64,000 bases of DNA from Pseudaquabacterium inlustre (GCF_038066595.1 NZ_JBBUTH010000001.1:868001-932000), one strand, 5' to 3'. Counted from the first letter of the stretch, positions 50,946 to 59,948 are shown. The notes: generated by a model from the letters alone, not told the origin. Program-made: numbers and translations.

Positions 50946-52502
50946 TCAGCCGGCCGGATGCGCTGTGCCGGGCGGCGCCGGAAACACCAGCGTGAACACC
51001 GTGGGCTCGCCGGCCTGGCTGCTCACCTCGACGCTGCCGCCGTGCAGTTCCATGATCGAGCGCACGATGGCCAGGCCGAGACCAGCCCCCTCGGACGACT
51101 GGCAGCGCGAGGCGTCGATGCGGAACATGCGCTCGAAGATGCGCTGATGGAACTGCGGCGGGATCGGCTCGCCCTCGTTGGCCACCGCGATGCGCGCGGC
51201 ACCGACCGCGCGGGTGGCGATGGTCAGCGTCACCGTGCTGCCCGGGCGCGCATGGCGCAGCGCGTTGTTCAGCACATTGGCCACCGCGCGCGCCAGCAGC
51301 GTGCGGTCGGCCCACAGGCGCTGCGGCTGCGGGCCCTCGCCGGGCCATTCGTGAACCGGCACCTGCACGGCCAGCGCCAGGCCACGGTCTTCGGCCAGCG
51401 GCTCGAAGTAGTCGCGCAGGCGCTCGGCGAGCTCGCCGGCGTCGATCCACTCGGCCTGCAGCACGGCCTCGCCCTCGTCGGCGCGGGCCAGGAACAGCAG
51501 GCTCTCGGTCAGGCGCACCAGGCGCTCGCAGTCCTCCACCGCCGACTCGATCACCGCCCGGTACTCCGACGCCGAGCGCGGGCGCGACAGCGCCACCTGC
51601 GCCTCGCCCAGCAGGTTGTTCAGCGGCGTGCGCAGGTCGTGCGCCAGGTCGGACGAGAACTGCGTCAGCCGCGTGATCGAGTCGGCCAGGCGGTCGAGCA
51701 TGCGGTTCAGCGCCTCGGCGGCGCCACGCAGCTCGGTGGGCAGCGCCGCCACGTCCAGGCGCTCGCCCAGGTCCTTGCCGCCGATGCGCGCGGCCGTGTC
51801 GCCCAGCTGCTGGGCGGCCACCACGATGCGCCGCGCCAGCCAGGTGCCGGCCAGCGCCGACACCACGGCCGACACCGCCAGCAGCGCGGCGATCACCTGG
51901 GCGCTGTCGATCACCAGCTCGCGCGCGATGCCGGTGTCCATGGCCATCACCGCCCAGCCGTCGGGGCGCGGATGGCCGCCACCCAGCGACCACACGCGCG
52001 CCATCGCCACCAGGTAGCGCGAGCCGTCGGCCGCACGCACCTCGCGCGACAGCGGCCCCCAGCGCTCGCGCAGCGCGCGCACGGCATGCGGGTCCAGCCG
52101 CGGCGGCAGCGCCTCGTCGGGCACGGTGGCGCCGGGCAGCTCGGCCGCGCGCAGCGGAAAGCCGGGCGTGGCAGCCACTGGGCGGCGCTGCTCGTCCACC
52201 ACCGCGACATGCAGGCTGCCCACCTGGGTGCCGATGCGCTCGGTCAGCGCGGCGGCCACCAGCGGCAGGTCGCCGCGCGACTCGATCAGCTCGCGCTGCA
52301 CCAGGGCCAGGTTGCCCAGCATCACCGCATCGGCGATGTCCAGCAGGTCCTGCTTGGACAGGCGCAGCATCAGCCAGGTGCTGCAGGCCACCAGCAGCAC
52401 CGAGATGGCCATCACCGACAGGCCGATCTGCAGCGTCATCGAGCCGCGCAGCATGCCGCGGCACTGCGCCGGCGCATGGCACAGCGCGGTCCAGGCTTTC
52501 AT
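50946..52502 (-). CDS. Heavy-metal-type sensor histidine kinase (CusS/IrlS-like)
   Basis: 518 residues. TM1 is about residues 24-45, a periplasmic domain of ~150 residues follows, TM2 is about 203-222, and HAMP about 222-275. The HisKA domain carries His288 in FSSDLAHDLRTPLNNL. The ATPase domain has VANVLNNALRHA, the F box RIFERMFRID and GAGLGLAIVRSIMELHGG. The layout and phrases match the CusS/IrlS kinases that sense Cu, Ag, Zn or Cd in the periplasm. It starts 22 bp after its response regulator gene. No metal efflux genes are adjacent, so the signal is uncertain. Confidence 0.9.
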   Translation of the reverse strand: MKAWTALCHAPAQCRGMLRGSMTLQIGLSVMAISVLLVACSTWLMLRLSKQDLLDIADAVMLGNLALVQRELIESRGDLPLVAAALTERIGTQVGSLHVAVVDEQRRPVAATPGFPLRAAELPGATVPDEALPPRLDPHAVRALRERWGPLSREVRAADGSRYLVAMARVWSLGGGHPRPDGWAVMAMDTGIARELVIDSAQVIAALLAVSAVVSALAGTWLARRIVVAAQQLGDTAARIGGKDLGERLDVAALPTELRGAAEALNRMLDRLADSITRLTQFSSDLAHDLRTPLNNLLGEAQVALSRPRSASEYRAVIESAVEDCERLVRLTESLLFLARADEGEAVLQAEWIDAGELAERLRDYFEPLAEDRGLALAVQVPVHEWPGEGPQPQRLWADRTLLARAVANVLNNALRHARPGSTVTLTIATRAVGAARIAVANEGEPIPPQFHQRIFERMFRIDASRCQSSEGAGLGLAIVRSIMELHGGSVEVSSQAGEPTVFTLVFPAPPGTAHPAG

Positions 52503-52524
52503 CGGGGCCCCTCGCCTGGCCCGC

Positions 52525-53202
52525 TCACGCCTCGCGCGCCTCGAACACGTAGCCCACGCCGCGCAGCGTGTGGATCAGCCTGGGCTCGAAGCCCTCGTCG
52601 ATCTTGGCGCGCAGGCGGCGCACGGCCACGTCCACCACGTTGGTGTCGCTGTCGAAGTTCATGTCCCACACATGCTCGGCGATCAGCGTGCGCGACAGGG
52701 CCACGCCCTCGTGGCGCACGAAGTAGTCGAGCAGCGCGAACTCCTTGGCGGTGAGCTCGATGCGCTGGCCGGCGCGGCTGACGCGGCGGCGCACGAAGTC
52801 GATCTCGCAATCGGCCACGCGCACCACGGTGGCCGGCTGCTTGTTGGCGCCGCGCCGCAGCACGGTGTGGATGCGCGCCAGCAGCTCGGAGAAGGCGAAA
52901 GGCTTGACCAGGTAGTCGTCGGCGCCGAGTTCCAGGCCGCGCACGCGGTCGGGCACAGTGTCGCGCGCACTGAGCATGAACACCGGCGTGTCGCGCTGGG
53001 TGCGCAGGCGGCGCAGCAGTTCCAGGCCGTCCAGGCCCGGCAGCATCACGTCCAGCAGCACCAGGTCGTACTGGCCTTCCAGCGCCAGGTGCAGGCCGTC
53101 GGTGCCGTTGTCGGCCACATCGACGATGAAGCCGTGCTCCCCCAGGCCCTTGCGGACATAGGCGGCGGTCTTGGCTTCGTCCTCGACGATCAGGATGCGC
53201 AT
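52525..53202 (-). CDS. OmpR-family response regulator (CusR/IrlR-like)
   Basis: 225 residues. The receiver has the acidic pair in ILIVEDEAKTAAYVRKGL, phospho-acceptor Asp51 in LVLLDVMLPGLDG, and Lys in DDYLVKPFAFSELLARI. The winged helix (about 125-222) has LTAKEFALLDYFVRHEG, WDMNFDSDTNVVDVAVRRLR and LIHTLRGVGYVF, matching the CusR/IrlR/CopR subgroup. It is phosphorylated by the downstream-encoded kinase. Targets are not evident; the alpha-carbonic anhydrase gene ends 37 bp upstream on the same strand. Confidence 0.93.
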   Translation of the reverse strand: MRILIVEDEAKTAAYVRKGLGEHGFIVDVADNGTDGLHLALEGQYDLVLLDVMLPGLDGLELLRRLRTQRDTPVFMLSARDTVPDRVRGLELGADDYLVKPFAFSELLARIHTVLRRGANKQPATVVRVADCEIDFVRRRVSRAGQRIELTAKEFALLDYFVRHEGVALSRTLIAEHVWDMNFDSDTNVVDVAVRRLRAKIDEGFEPRLIHTLRGVGYVFEAREA

Positions 53203-53239
53203 GGCGGGGCGGGATGATAGCCGCGCCCCGCGGCAGCCT

Positions 53240-54376
53240 TCAGTTGCTCTGCTTGATGAGCCGGCCGGACGCTTGTTGAATCGGCCGCGCGTTCATCGGG
53301 TACATCTTGGTGAACACCGCCAGCTGCTCGGTGGACAGCGTCACCGGCTGCTGCATCACCATCCACAGCACGCCCTCGCTGCACGGCGGCGTGGTCAGCG
53401 AGCCCATGTAGGTGTAGTAGCGGCGGTCGGCGGGCAGCAGGTGGTTCATGTCCATCTGCACGCGGGCGCCCTGCTCCTGGCCTTTTTCCAGCGGCAGGTT
53501 GTTCCACACGCTCTGCACCAGCGGGTGAGCGCTGCCGCGGTCCAGCAGCACGGCCACCACGGCCAGCCGGCCCTCGGGGTCCTTGTGCACCAGGTGCGCC
53601 ACCATGTCGAACTGGCGGCCGTTGATGCGCTCTTCCGACGGCCGGTGGAAGTGGAACTGCACCAGGTCGAAGCGGCGCCCGCCCACCTCGATGGCATTGC
53701 CGCCCTGCAGGTTGACCTGGATGGTGTGGCCGTTGTCGATGACGCCGAAGCCGGTGGCACGGTAGTCGAACTGGATCGGCTCCAGGTCCACCTTCACGCC
53801 GCCGCGGATGTCGATCGGGCTTTGCCGCGTGCCGCTGGAACACTTGGCGAACTCGGGCTTCAGCTGCCCCCATTGCTCAGGGCCGCCGTCGCCGCCGTAG
53901 CTCCAGTGCGCGGCATGGGGATCGGCCTTGTGGCCGGCCGCCGCCTTCTCGGTGCGCAGCTTCTTGATCACCTTGCCGGCCTCGCCGCCGTGCAGTTCCT
54001 CGCCCGACTTGGCCACCACGCGCATGACGTAGGGGCTGGGCGCATCCGGCGCCTTGGCGGCACCGAGTTTTTGCGCCAGCTTGTCGCGCAGCGTGTCCAT
54101 GGGGTCGGCACCGGACGGTGGCGGCGGCGCCGCCTTGCCGTGGCCCGCCGCGGCAGGCGCCGCATGCGCCCCACCCTTGGCCGGCTCGGCATGGGCATCG
54201 GCCGCCGCGGGCTTGGCGGCCGGTTTGGCCGCCGGCTTGGCCGCCGGTGCGGCGCCGTGGCCGTCGCCATGTGCATCGGCCGCCCGGGCCAGCGGCTGGG
54301 CCAGCAGCAGACCGGCCGCAGCCAGGGCCGCCAGCGTGGGGCGAAGAATCGACAGGGATGCGGCAACAGCAGTCAT
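53240..54376 (-). CDS. Alpha-type carbonic anhydrase with long Ala/Lys/Pro/His-rich N-terminal extension
   Basis: 378 residues. The signal peptide ends near residue 32 (AQPLARA). Residues ~33-90 are low complexity (repeated AAKPAAKP, many His). A linker and helix follow, then the catalytic domain from HWSYGGDGGPEQWGQL (about 157) to the end. The zinc ligands His242 and His244 (FHFHRPSEE) and His261 (MVAHLVHKD) are present, as are TTPPCSEGVLW and the Cys pair 179/TPPC. It hydrates CO2 in the periplasm. The catalytic part alone has the normal family length (~225); the extension of ~125 residues is extra and may anchor or bind metal. Confidence 0.92.
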   Translation of the reverse strand: MTAVAASLSILRPTLAALAAAGLLLAQPLARAADAHGDGHGAAPAAKPAAKPAAKPAAADAHAEPAKGGAHAAPAAAGHGKAAPPPPSGADPMDTLRDKLAQKLGAAKAPDAPSPYVMRVVAKSGEELHGGEAGKVIKKLRTEKAAAGHKADPHAAHWSYGGDGGPEQWGQLKPEFAKCSSGTRQSPIDIRGGVKVDLEPIQFDYRATGFGVIDNGHTIQVNLQGGNAIEVGGRRFDLVQFHFHRPSEERINGRQFDMVAHLVHKDPEGRLAVVAVLLDRGSAHPLVQSVWNNLPLEKGQEQGARVQMDMNHLLPADRRYYTYMGSLTTPPCSEGVLWMVMQQPVTLSTEQLAVFTKMYPMNARPIQQASGRLIKQSN

Positions 54377-54512
54377 GGCGCGGGCCTCGGCACGGTGAAT
54401 GCGGGCCGCGCCGCCCCGGCAGGGGTGGCGGTCGGACCCGTCCCTCAGGCCTATCGGCCGCGCTGCTGAAAACTTGAGCAGACACCGCCCCCGGCGCCGC
54501 CCGTGCCGTGCG

Positions 54513-55718
54513 TCAGGTCCGCAGGCGCCGCACCAGGCCCCAGGCCACCAGGCCCACCGACATCAGCGCCAGCGAGGCCAACGCCAGCCCGGCGGTGGAG
54601 TGCATCACCAGCGGCGCGATCACCCCGGCCACCAGGCCGTTGGCCGCGCTGCCCACACAGGCCTGCAGCGACGAGGCCATGCCGCGCCGGTCGGGCGCCA
54701 GGTCCAGCACCATCAGCGTGACCACCGGCACCATCAGCGACCAGCCGAAGGAGTACAGCGCCACCGGAAACAGCGCCCAGGACGGGTGCGCGGTGAAGGC
54801 CAGGTTCAGCACCACGTTGGCCAGCGAGGTGGCCAGCATCACCGTGAAGCCCCAGCGGATCTGCTGCGCCGGGCGGATGCGCCCGGCCAGCCGGCCCGAC
54901 AGGAAGGCGCCGCCCATGATGCCGCTGATCGACAGGATGAAGAACCACGCGAACTGCGTAGGCGCCAGCTTCAGGTGCGTGCCCAGCCACTCCGGCGCCG
55001 ACAGCACGTACAGGAACATGCCGTTGAACGGCACACCGCTGGCGAAGACCAGCAGCACGAAACGCGGGTTGCGCAGCAGCTGCGCATAGCCGGCCAGCAG
55101 CGGCCGCGCCGCGAACGGCTGGCGCTGGCTGACATGCAGGGTTTCGGGCAGCAGGCGGCCGTTCAGCGCCATCAGCAGCGCGCCGATGGCGGCCAGCGCC
55201 CAGAAGATCGCGTGCCAGCCGGCATGCACGAACAGCCAGCCGCCCAGCACCGGCGCGATGGCCGGCGCCACGCCGAAGAAGATCGTCACCTGCGACATCA
55301 GGCGCTGCGCCTCGTCGGGCGGGCACATGTCGCGGATGATGGCGCGCGACACCACCACGCCGGCGCCGGCCGACATGCCCTGCAGCGTGCGGCAGGCCAC
55401 CAGCATGGCGATCGATTCACTCAGCGCGCAGCCCACCGAGGCCAGCGTGAACACCGCCAGCCCCCACATCACCACCGGCCGGCGGCCGAAGCTGTCGGAC
55501 AGCGCGCCGTGGAACAGGTTCATCACCGCGAAGCCGAACAGGTAGCCCGACAGCGTCTGCTGCATCTGCGCTGGCGTGGCGCCCAGCGAGGCCGCGATGC
55601 CCGAGAAGGCCGGCAGGTAGGTGTCGATCGAGAACGGGCCCAGCGTGCCCAGCGAGGCCATCAGCATGGCCAGCGCCCAGCGCGGATGGCGCCACAGTCG
55701 TGAAGCTTCGGGATTCAT
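54513..55718 (-). CDS. MFS multidrug exporter, Bcr/CflA family
   Basis: 401 residues with twelve predicted membrane helices. The start LGTLGPFSIDTYLPAFSGIA and SGYLFGFAVMNLFHGALSDS followed by FGRRPVVMWGL form motif A of the DHA1 Bcr/CflA group. LVACRTLQGMSAGAGVVVSR is the second family marker. It should export drugs or metabolites in exchange for protons. The ATG at 55718 lies 22 bp beyond the 3' end of the RNase P RNA gene on the same strand, so readthrough from rnpB may feed it; AGG lies six bases before the ATG. Confidence 0.92.
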   Translation of the reverse strand: MNPEASRLWRHPRWALAMLMASLGTLGPFSIDTYLPAFSGIAASLGATPAQMQQTLSGYLFGFAVMNLFHGALSDSFGRRPVVMWGLAVFTLASVGCALSESIAMLVACRTLQGMSAGAGVVVSRAIIRDMCPPDEAQRLMSQVTIFFGVAPAIAPVLGGWLFVHAGWHAIFWALAAIGALLMALNGRLLPETLHVSQRQPFAARPLLAGYAQLLRNPRFVLLVFASGVPFNGMFLYVLSAPEWLGTHLKLAPTQFAWFFILSISGIMGGAFLSGRLAGRIRPAQQIRWGFTVMLATSLANVVLNLAFTAHPSWALFPVALYSFGWSLMVPVVTLMVLDLAPDRRGMASSLQACVGSAANGLVAGVIAPLVMHSTAGLALASLALMSVGLVAWGLVRRLRT

Positions 55719-55740
55719 CAGCGCCTGAAAAATAAAGTGT

Positions 55741-56074
55741 GAAGCGCGCCGATAGGCCGGATTCTGTGCGCCGCGCCCCGGTTGCCCGGTGCGCGGCGTG
55801 ACCGCCATTCCTCTGGGCCGGGGGTCGCCCACCCGGCTCGGTGCCACCTACCCGCCAGCTCCGCGGAGCCACATCGACGCTGGCCTATTTGGTGTTGCTG
55901 CGCGCAGAGATTGCCCGTTTCACCCGGCGCGGTTGCCCGTGCCGACTCGTCTCTGTTGCTCTGATCCTCACCTCGCGGTGGAGAGCCGTTAGCTCCTGCG
56001 CTGTCCTGTGCAGTCCGGACCTTCCTCCAGGGCCGCCTTTCGGCGATTGCCCCAGCGGCGGTCTGGCGCGCTTC
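55741..56074 (-). ncRNA. rnpB: RNase P RNA component, bacterial type A
   Basis: About 334 nt on the minus strand. The 5' end begins GAAGCGCGCC and pairs with GGCGCGCTTC at the 3' end (helix P1). Conserved blocks are in order: GGAGGAAGGTCCGGAC (P4 5' strand), GCTAACGGCTCTCC, GCGAGGTGAGGA, CAGAGCAACAGAGA, CAAATAGGCCAGC, GGGTAGG, and the 3' P4 strand CAGAATCCGGCCTATCGGC. Compared with E. coli, one A in P4 is G and its partner U is C, a compensating change that keeps the helix. The RNA cleaves 5' leaders of tRNA precursors. A T-rich run (TTTATTTTTC) follows the 3' end. Open frames crossing this region are not genes. Confidence 0.96.
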
Positions 56075-56082
56075 ACCATGCG

Positions 56083-56088
56083 ATTATC
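56083..56088 (-). promoter_or_regulatory. -10 element of rnpB
   Basis: GATAAT on the minus strand lies seven bases before the expected 5' end of the RNA, as a sigma-70 -10 box should. No good -35 is present at 17 bp. The element sits inside the 63-bp space between rnpB and the divergent cysK gene. Confidence 0.5.
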
Positions 56089-56137
56089 GGGGCTGTCGCA
56101 CCGACACCCTTTCGCTGCACAGGAGAAACCCGCCGCC

Positions 56138-57058
56138 ATGAAAGCCGCCAACATCCTCGAGACCATCGGCCGCACCCCGCACGTGCGCATCAACCGCCTG
56201 TTCGGCGCCGGTGCCAACGTCTGGGTCAAGAGCGAGCGGGGCAACCCCGGCGGCTCGATCAAGGACCGCATCGCGCTGGCGATGATCGAGGACGCCGAGG
56301 CCTCCGGTGCCCTGAAGCCCGGCGGCGTGATCGTCGAGCCGACCAGTGGCAACACCGGCATCGGCCTGGCCATGGTGGCCGCCGTCAAGGGCTACAAGCT
56401 GATTCTGGTGATGCCCGACAGCATGAGCATCGAGCGCCGCCGCCTGATGCTGGCCTATGGCGCCAGCTTCGACCTCACGCCGCGCGAGAAGGGCATGAAG
56501 GGCGCCATCGCCCGCGCCCAGGAGATCGTGGCCAGCACGCCCGGCGCCTGGATGCCGCAGCAGTTCGAGAACCCGGCCAACATCGCCGTGCACGTCAAGA
56601 CCACCGCCGAGGAGATCGCCGCCGACTTCCCCGAGGGCCTGGACGCGCTGATCACCGGCGTGGGCACCGGCGGCCACCTGAGCGGCTGCGCCCAGGTGCT
56701 GAAGGCCCGATGGCCCGGCCTGAAGGTATTTGCCGTGGAGCCGGCGCAAAGCCCGGTGATCTCGGGCGGCGCGCCCAGCCCGCACCCGATCCAGGGCATC
56801 GGCGCCGGCTTCATCCCGGCCAACCTGAAGACCGACCTGCTCGACGGCGTGATCCAGGTCGACGCCGAGGCGGCCCGCGAGATGGCCCGCCGCAGCGCCC
56901 GCGAGGAAGGCATGCTGGTGGGCATCTCCAGCGGCGCCACGCTGGCCGCCATCGCCCAGAAGCTGCCCGAACTGGGCGCCGGCGCCCGCGTGCTGGGCTT
57001 CAACTACGACACCGGCGAGCGGTATCTGTCGGTGGACGGTTTCCTTCCCGCCGCTTGA
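56138..57058 (+). CDS. cysK: O-acetylserine sulfhydrylase (cysteine synthase A)
   Basis: 306 residues from the ATG at 56138. The PLP lysine is in GGSIKDRIALAM, the phosphate/substrate loop is EPTSGNTGIGLAMVAA, the PLP phosphate cup is GVGTGGHLSG, and the later PLP contact is GISSGATLAA. The phrase MPDSMSIERRRLMLAYGA supports CysK over CysM. It makes L-cysteine from O-acetylserine and sulfide in the cytoplasm. AGGAG lies ten bases before the ATG. A longer reading frame from 55841 runs through rnpB and is rejected. It converges on pyrC with a 13-bp gap. Confidence 0.95.
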   Translation: MKAANILETIGRTPHVRINRLFGAGANVWVKSERGNPGGSIKDRIALAMIEDAEASGALKPGGVIVEPTSGNTGIGLAMVAAVKGYKLILVMPDSMSIERRRLMLAYGASFDLTPREKGMKGAIARAQEIVASTPGAWMPQQFENPANIAVHVKTTAEEIAADFPEGLDALITGVGTGGHLSGCAQVLKARWPGLKVFAVEPAQSPVISGGAPSPHPIQGIGAGFIPANLKTDLLDGVIQVDAEAAREMARRSAREEGMLVGISSGATLAAIAQKLPELGAGARVLGFNYDTGERYLSVDGFLPAA

Positions 57059-57071
57059 TCTTTGAGGCGGG

Positions 57072-58118
57072 TCAGGCGACCTGCTTCCAAGCGAGCGTTT
57101 CACCGCCACGCAGCGGCTTGAGCGTGGCGTCGCCGAACGGCACGCCCTCGGGCAGCGTGAACGGCTGCTTCTCCAGCGTCACGGTGCCGGTGTTTTCGGC
57201 CAAGCCATAGAACGCCGGGCCGTGGCGGCTGGCAAAGCCTTCCAGCTTGTCCAGCGCGCCGGCGGCCTCGAAGGCCTCGGCATACAGCTCCAGCGCGCTC
57301 AGCGCCGTGAAGCAGCCAGCGCCGCAGACGCTGGCCTCCTTCATCTGGCTGGCATGTGGCGCGCTATCGGTGCCCAGGAAGAAGCGGTCCGAGCCTGAGG
57401 TGGCCGCCGCCACCAGGGCCTGGCGGTGGATCTCGCGCTTCAACACCGGCAGGCAGTAGTAGTGCGGCCGCAAGCCGCCCTGGAAGATGGCGTTGCGGTT
57501 GTAGAGCAGGTGGTGGGCGGTGATGGTGGCGGCGGTGTGGGCGCCGGCACCGGCCACGTACTCGGCCGCTTCCTTGGTGGTGATGTGCTCGAACACCACC
57601 TTCAGTTCGGGAAAGTCGGCGCGCAGCGGGCGCATCACGCGGTCGATGAACACCGCCTCGCGGTCGAACAGGTCGATCTGGGCATCCGTCACCTCGCCGT
57701 GCACCAGCAGCAGCAGGCCGGCCTTCTGCATGGCTTCCAGCACCGGGTAGACCTTGCGGATGTCGGTCACGCCGGCATCGCTGTTGGTGGTGGCACCGGC
57801 CGGGTACAGCTTGCAGGCCACCACGCCGGCCTCCTTGGCGCGAGCGATCTCGTCCACCGCCAAGTTGTCGGTGAGGTACAGCGTCATCAGCGGCTCGAAA
57901 TCGGCGCCGGGTTGGCCGGCGGCCGGGCGTGCGGCCAGGATGCGCTCGCGGTAGGCCTGGGCGGCGGCGGCCGTGGTGATCGGCGGCCGCAGGTTGGGCA
58001 TGATGATCGCGCGGCCGAACTGGCGCGCGGTGTAGGGCACCACGGCGGCCATGGCGGCGCCGTCGCGCACGTGCAGATGCCAGTCGTCGGGGCGGATGAG
58101 GGTGAGGCGCTGGGTCAT
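57072..58118 (-). CDS. pyrC: Dihydroorotase, class II (PyrC type)
   Basis: 348 residues, normal for the E. coli-type enzyme. Metal ligands are His-x-His in DDWHLHVRDG, the carboxylated Lys in VACKLYPAGAT, His in LLVHGEV and VVFEHITT, and Asp in LGTDSAPH. MPNLRPPITT and HHLLYNRN are further markers. It closes carbamoyl aspartate to dihydroorotate in pyrimidine synthesis. The ATG at 58118 gives the family start MTQRLTLIRPDDWHLHV. It lies 24 bp from the LysR-type gene on the same strand. Confidence 0.97.
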   Translation of the reverse strand: MTQRLTLIRPDDWHLHVRDGAAMAAVVPYTARQFGRAIIMPNLRPPITTAAAAQAYRERILAARPAAGQPGADFEPLMTLYLTDNLAVDEIARAKEAGVVACKLYPAGATTNSDAGVTDIRKVYPVLEAMQKAGLLLLVHGEVTDAQIDLFDREAVFIDRVMRPLRADFPELKVVFEHITTKEAAEYVAGAGAHTAATITAHHLLYNRNAIFQGGLRPHYYCLPVLKREIHRQALVAAATSGSDRFFLGTDSAPHASQMKEASVCGAGCFTALSALELYAEAFEAAGALDKLEGFASRHGPAFYGLAENTGTVTLEKQPFTLPEGVPFGDATLKPLRGGETLAWKQVA

Positions 58119-58142
58119 AGGACGCGATTGTCCCATTGCGCC

Positions 58143-59051
58143 CTATTGCTTCAGGAAGTCCCAGAGCGCCTGGGCGGCGGCCTTGGGATGGCGCGAGAGT
58201 TCCGGCCGCTCGCGGTAGGCGCGGATCTCCATCGTCAGCTCGCCCACGCCCGGCGGCGACGCCGGCACCAGACGACCGGCCTTGAGCTCCTGGCGCACCA
58301 GGCTGGACGGCAGGAAGGCCAGACCATGGCCGGCCAGCGCCATGGCCTTCAGGCCCTCGGCCATGTCGGTCTCGTAGGTGGTCTCTAGCGGCGGCGGCAC
58401 GGCCATCTGGCGGATGATCTGGTCGACCATGTGGCTCATGTAGGCACCGGCGGCATAGGCCAGCAGCGGCACCGCCGGCCCGCCGGCGGCCAGGCGGAAC
58501 ATCGGGTGGCCGTTGGCATCGGCCTTGGCATAGGCGGCCAGCGTCTCGTGGCCCAGCGACAGCATCTCGTAGCGGTCGGGGCTGAGCTGCAGCGGCAGCG
58601 ACGCGTGGTGGAAGGCGATCAGCAGGTCGCAGCCGCCCTCGGTCAGGCGCAGCATCGCGTCATGCACGTTCAGCGCGTTCAGCCGCGATTTCAGCTGCGG
58701 AAAGCGCTCGCGCAGCCCCATCAGCCACTGCGGGAAGAAGGTGAACGCCAGCGTGTGCGGCACGGCGAACTCGATCACGTCCTGCCCGCTGGCGCGGTGC
58801 GCACGCATCAGGTTGCGCGCCGACTGCAGCGCCGACAGGATCTCCAGCGACTGGGCGTGCAGCGTCTCGCCGGCCGGCGTCAGCCGCGTGGGGTAGCTGG
58901 AGCGGTCGACCAGATCCACGCCAGCCCAGGCCTCCAGCGCCTGGATGCGCCGCGAGAACGCCGGCTGCGTGACATGGCGCAGCTGGGCCGAACGCGAGAA
59001 GCTGCGCGTCTCGGCCAGGCTGACGAAGTCTTCGAGCCACTTGGTCTCCAC
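58143..59051 (-). CDS. LysR-type transcriptional regulator, HypT (YjiE)-like
   Basis: 302 residues. The winged HTH (1-65) opens METKWLEDFVSLAETRSFSR, then QPAFSRRIQALEAWAGVDLV. The ETKWL start and the overall layout match the E. coli hypochlorite-response regulator HypT rather than generic LysR proteins. The co-inducer domain (about 90-295) shows GGCDLLIAFHH and DMAEGLKAMALAGHGLAFLP. It could sense oxidants or a small metabolite. Its target may lie across the 207-bp divergent space (59052-59258), where the next gene is a PEP-CTERM protein, or be pyrC downstream. Neither is shown. Confidence 0.88.
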   Translation of the reverse strand: METKWLEDFVSLAETRSFSRSAQLRHVTQPAFSRRIQALEAWAGVDLVDRSSYPTRLTPAGETLHAQSLEILSALQSARNLMRAHRASGQDVIEFAVPHTLAFTFFPQWLMGLRERFPQLKSRLNALNVHDAMLRLTEGGCDLLIAFHHASLPLQLSPDRYEMLSLGHETLAAYAKADANGHPMFRLAAGGPAVPLLAYAAGAYMSHMVDQIIRQMAVPPPLETTYETDMAEGLKAMALAGHGLAFLPSSLVRQELKAGRLVPASPPGVGELTMEIRAYRERPELSRHPKAAAQALWDFLKQ

Positions 59052-59258
59052 GCGAACCAGTGTAGCGGCGGGGCGATCGTTGCACGCTGACGGTCAAACC
59101 GCACCAAGGTGGCATCCAGGCAGGGTGGCGCCCCCCTGAACAGAGGGCAGCCATTCATCGCACCGCAAGGGCGGGTTCGATACATTTGATGCATCGCGCG
59201 GTTGGGCTGAGAGGCCTGTTTCCACTTTCCAACTTTGCCGTGCAAGCAGGAACGTTTC

Positions 59259-59903
59259 ATGATGCAAAAAGCTCGGACATTGTTTGCCGTAGGCCTGCTT
59301 GGCTGCTTGGCGCCGCTGGTTGCTAGTGCCAGTCTCGTCTCGTTTGACTTTAGCGACAGCAGTTGGAGCAGCTGGACTTGCCCCAGCGGGACCGGGATTT
59401 GCCAGTCACCGCTAAACGGTATCTCGATTGAGGGTGCGGTGATTGACGGAGGGTCATTAATACCCGAGCAACAGAGCTCACAGTCCACAGTCACGATCCA
59501 TATTGATACGACGAAATGGTTTTTCAATACGCTGCGCATCAAGTCTTTCAGTGGCGATTCAGTTCCAATCACGATCACGGGCGATCGCGGCAGCAGTATT
59601 CAACCTTTCAATTACGGCGGTGACTATCTCAATAGTGCAGATCCCGACGTCAAGGCCAATGGGTTCAAGGTTCAATATATTGCCTGCACGGCCCCGTGCA
59701 ACCCAGATGTTCTTACTAAGCGGCCGGACGAATATATTTCTGACATCCAATTTTCGTTGAATCCCGCCGATGGCTTCGACGGCTTGACTATTGGCCTGAT
59801 ACCCTCTAGTACTGGGGGAAGTGTGCCCGAACCCGCCGGTTACGCTTTGGTTGCAACGGCACTCATTGCTGCCAGTGCCGCGAGGCGTCGTCGCTCAAGC
59901 TGA
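59259..59903 (+). CDS. PEP-CTERM sorting-domain surface protein of unknown function
   Basis: 214 residues, ATG at 59259 with AGGA seven bases before. The signal peptide ends about LAPLVASA (residue 24). The middle (25-185) is Ser/Thr/Asp-rich beta structure with two Cys pairs (TCPSGTGIC and CTAPC). The C-terminus is a full PEP-CTERM signal: VPEPAG, a hydrophobic stretch, and the basic end ARRRRSS. Exosortase should cleave it and attach it outside the cell, often with exopolysaccharide. The coding DNA is clearly AT-richer and uses more A/T-ending codons than its neighbours, suggesting transfer or relaxed selection. No exosortase gene is in the window. A clear terminator follows. Confidence 0.88.
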   Translation: MMQKARTLFAVGLLGCLAPLVASASLVSFDFSDSSWSSWTCPSGTGICQSPLNGISIEGAVIDGGSLIPEQQSSQSTVTIHIDTTKWFFNTLRIKSFSGDSVPITITGDRGSSIQPFNYGGDYLNSADPDVKANGFKVQYIACTAPCNPDVLTKRPDEYISDIQFSLNPADGFDGLTIGLIPSSTGGSVPEPAGYALVATALIAASAARRRRSS

Positions 59904-59948
59904 ACTGCGCTCGCTGGCCGGACACTCCGGATAAGCATGGTATTCAAT

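Noticed and set aside
55841..56137. A longer start for the cysteine synthase gene
   Set aside because: It would run through the RNase P RNA gene on the opposite strand; the ATG at 56138 has a Shine-Dalgarno sequence and matches the family start.
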